Positions 5,171 through 5,713 of a DNA stretch of 5,713 nt are shown here, piece after piece. The notes under the pieces are model-generated. The model did no database searches. It had not been told where the DNA came from and saw nothing but the letters and a program-made list of their open reading frames with translations. The position numbers and the translations under genes were made by a program. Source of the DNA: an uncultured Lachnospiraceae bacterium (lineage in GTDB: Bacteria; Bacillota_A; Clostridia; Lachnospirales; Lachnospiraceae); assembly GCA_902783205.1 (NCBI GenBank), contig CACZQE010000264.1, positions 1 through 5,713 of the forward strand, given 5' to 3'. How positions within the stretch are numbered: position 1 is the first letter of the stretch; every line of letters begins with the position of its first letter.

Positions 5171-5713
5171 TTATTCAGCCAGATATTCCCTCATGGGATC
5201 CATCAGGCGGCGGGCATCCTCAACTCCCTGCTCATAAAGCTTCGTCAGCTTTTCCTTATCCTTTTCCAGTCTGCCTACCTTCACTTCATGTTCCGGTCTG
5301 ATGATGAAAACGCGGCCTGCCTTCTCTTCTTCTTCCAGAAATGCCAGCGTTTCATTGTAGGAAATGTGGCGGATCTCATTGGCATTAAGAAATTCCCGGC
5401 AACCCCTGTATCGCAGCCTCAGCAGCGGCATGATGCTGTTGGGTTCCTTCCTGTAAGAAGCATCCCTTGTCAGGACCACTACGTTTTTCACATTTCCGTC
5501 CTCCATGGACTTGCGGATGGGAATACTGTCCGAGATCCCTCCGTCAAGGTAATAGTTTCCGTGGATTGCTATGGTCCGCGAAATCAGAGGCAGGGAAGCC
5601 GAAGCCCTGACCACCCACATCTGTCTGCGGCCGTCCCGGACACGGATGTATTCCGGCTCGCCGGTTCTCACATTTGTCACAACCGCATAGAGCTTTCCGT
5701 CATATTTCTCAAA
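5171..5713 (-). CDS. Patatin-like phospholipase, C-terminal part (5' end beyond the right window edge)
   Basis: The C-terminal 180 residues of a patatin-family serine hydrolase, which acts as a lipid acyl hydrolase with a Ser-Asp dyad. Visible residues include RASASLPLIS (about 36-45), which matches the conserved stretch before the catalytic Asp, and LDGGISDSIPI, with the Asp of the DGG motif at about visible residue 57. The C-terminal half (VVVLTRDASYRKEP, then a helical FLEEEEKAG, FIIRPEHEVKVGRLEKD, GVEDARRLM) resembles the YjjU-type bacterial patatins with a DUF6363-like tail. The nucleophile GxSxG motif would lie in the missing N-terminal 100 or so residues. The frame is open to the last base of the window, so the gene begins outside it. 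It is probably co-transcribed with the GNAT gene downstream. Confidence 0.9.
   Translation of the reverse strand, partial: FEKYDGKLYAVVTNVRTGEPEYIRVRDGRRQMWVVRASASLPLISRTIAIHGNYYLDGGISDSIPIRKSMEDGNVKNVVVLTRDASYRKEPNSIMPLLRLRYRGCREFLNANEIRHISYNETLAFLEEEEKAGRVFIIRPEHEVKVGRLEKDKEKLTKLYEQGVEDARRLMDPMREYLAE

Noticed and set aside
1..5713. Search for CRISPR arrays, tRNA or rRNA genes, transposases, phage or defence genes
   Set aside because: No regularly spaced repeats, cloverleaf-like segments or transposase-like coding were seen; all but short intergenic regions is accounted for by eight ordinary protein genes.

Overview
The window looks like chromosomal DNA of a Gram-positive Bacillota, most likely a clostridium of the Lachnospiraceae type. 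The reasons are strong AGGAGG-like ribosome sites, sigma-A type promoters with 17-18 bp spacers, roughly even base composition, and a gene set typical of Firmicutes (PcrA, a YdjI-like SPFH protein, DUF1836, YerC, YfcE-like phosphodiesterase, MurI). No mobile element, CRISPR array, tRNA or rRNA is visible. The taxonomic call is inference from family content.

Layout. Positions 1-884 (minus) hold the N-terminal 294 codons of the PcrA/UvrD helicase, cut by the left edge. Its start overlaps by one base the stop of a 344-residue SPFH/zinc-ribbon protein (884-1918, minus), so the two form a tightly coupled pair. A 183-bp divergent control region (1919-2101) carries back-to-back promoters. The rightward one drives a DUF1836 protein with a MerR-like helix-turn-helix (2102-2743), and a perfect 8-bp inverted repeat lies exactly across that promoter. 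Converging on it are yerC (TrpR-like regulator, 2777-3073, GTG start) and, upstream in the same transcript, a YfcE-like metallophosphoesterase (3080-3631). A second divergent region (3632-3830) has back-to-back promoters for yfcE-yerC and for murI (glutamate racemase, 3831-4622). murI converges, with only 4 bp between stop codons, on a GNAT acetyltransferase (4627-5127). This lies 43 bp downstream of a patatin-like phospholipase gene that runs off the right edge (5171-5713).

Functionally the genes are mostly housekeeping: DNA repair and replication (PcrA), envelope stress or membrane scaffolding (SPFH), peptidoglycan precursor supply (MurI), lipid hydrolysis (patatin) and two small DNA-binding regulators. 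Nothing proves a single shared pathway.

The most interesting structure is in the non-protein layer. At the DUF1836/yerC junction each gene's intrinsic terminator is written inside the last codons of the opposing gene. The yerC stop codon sits in the terminator loop of DUF1836, and the DUF1836 lysine-rich tail is encoded by the yerC terminator and its A-tract. A murI terminator likewise seems to lie within the GNAT coding sequence. I found no clear evidence of a wholly new system, but the DUF1836 operator-like dyad and the interlocked terminators are testable and worth a look.
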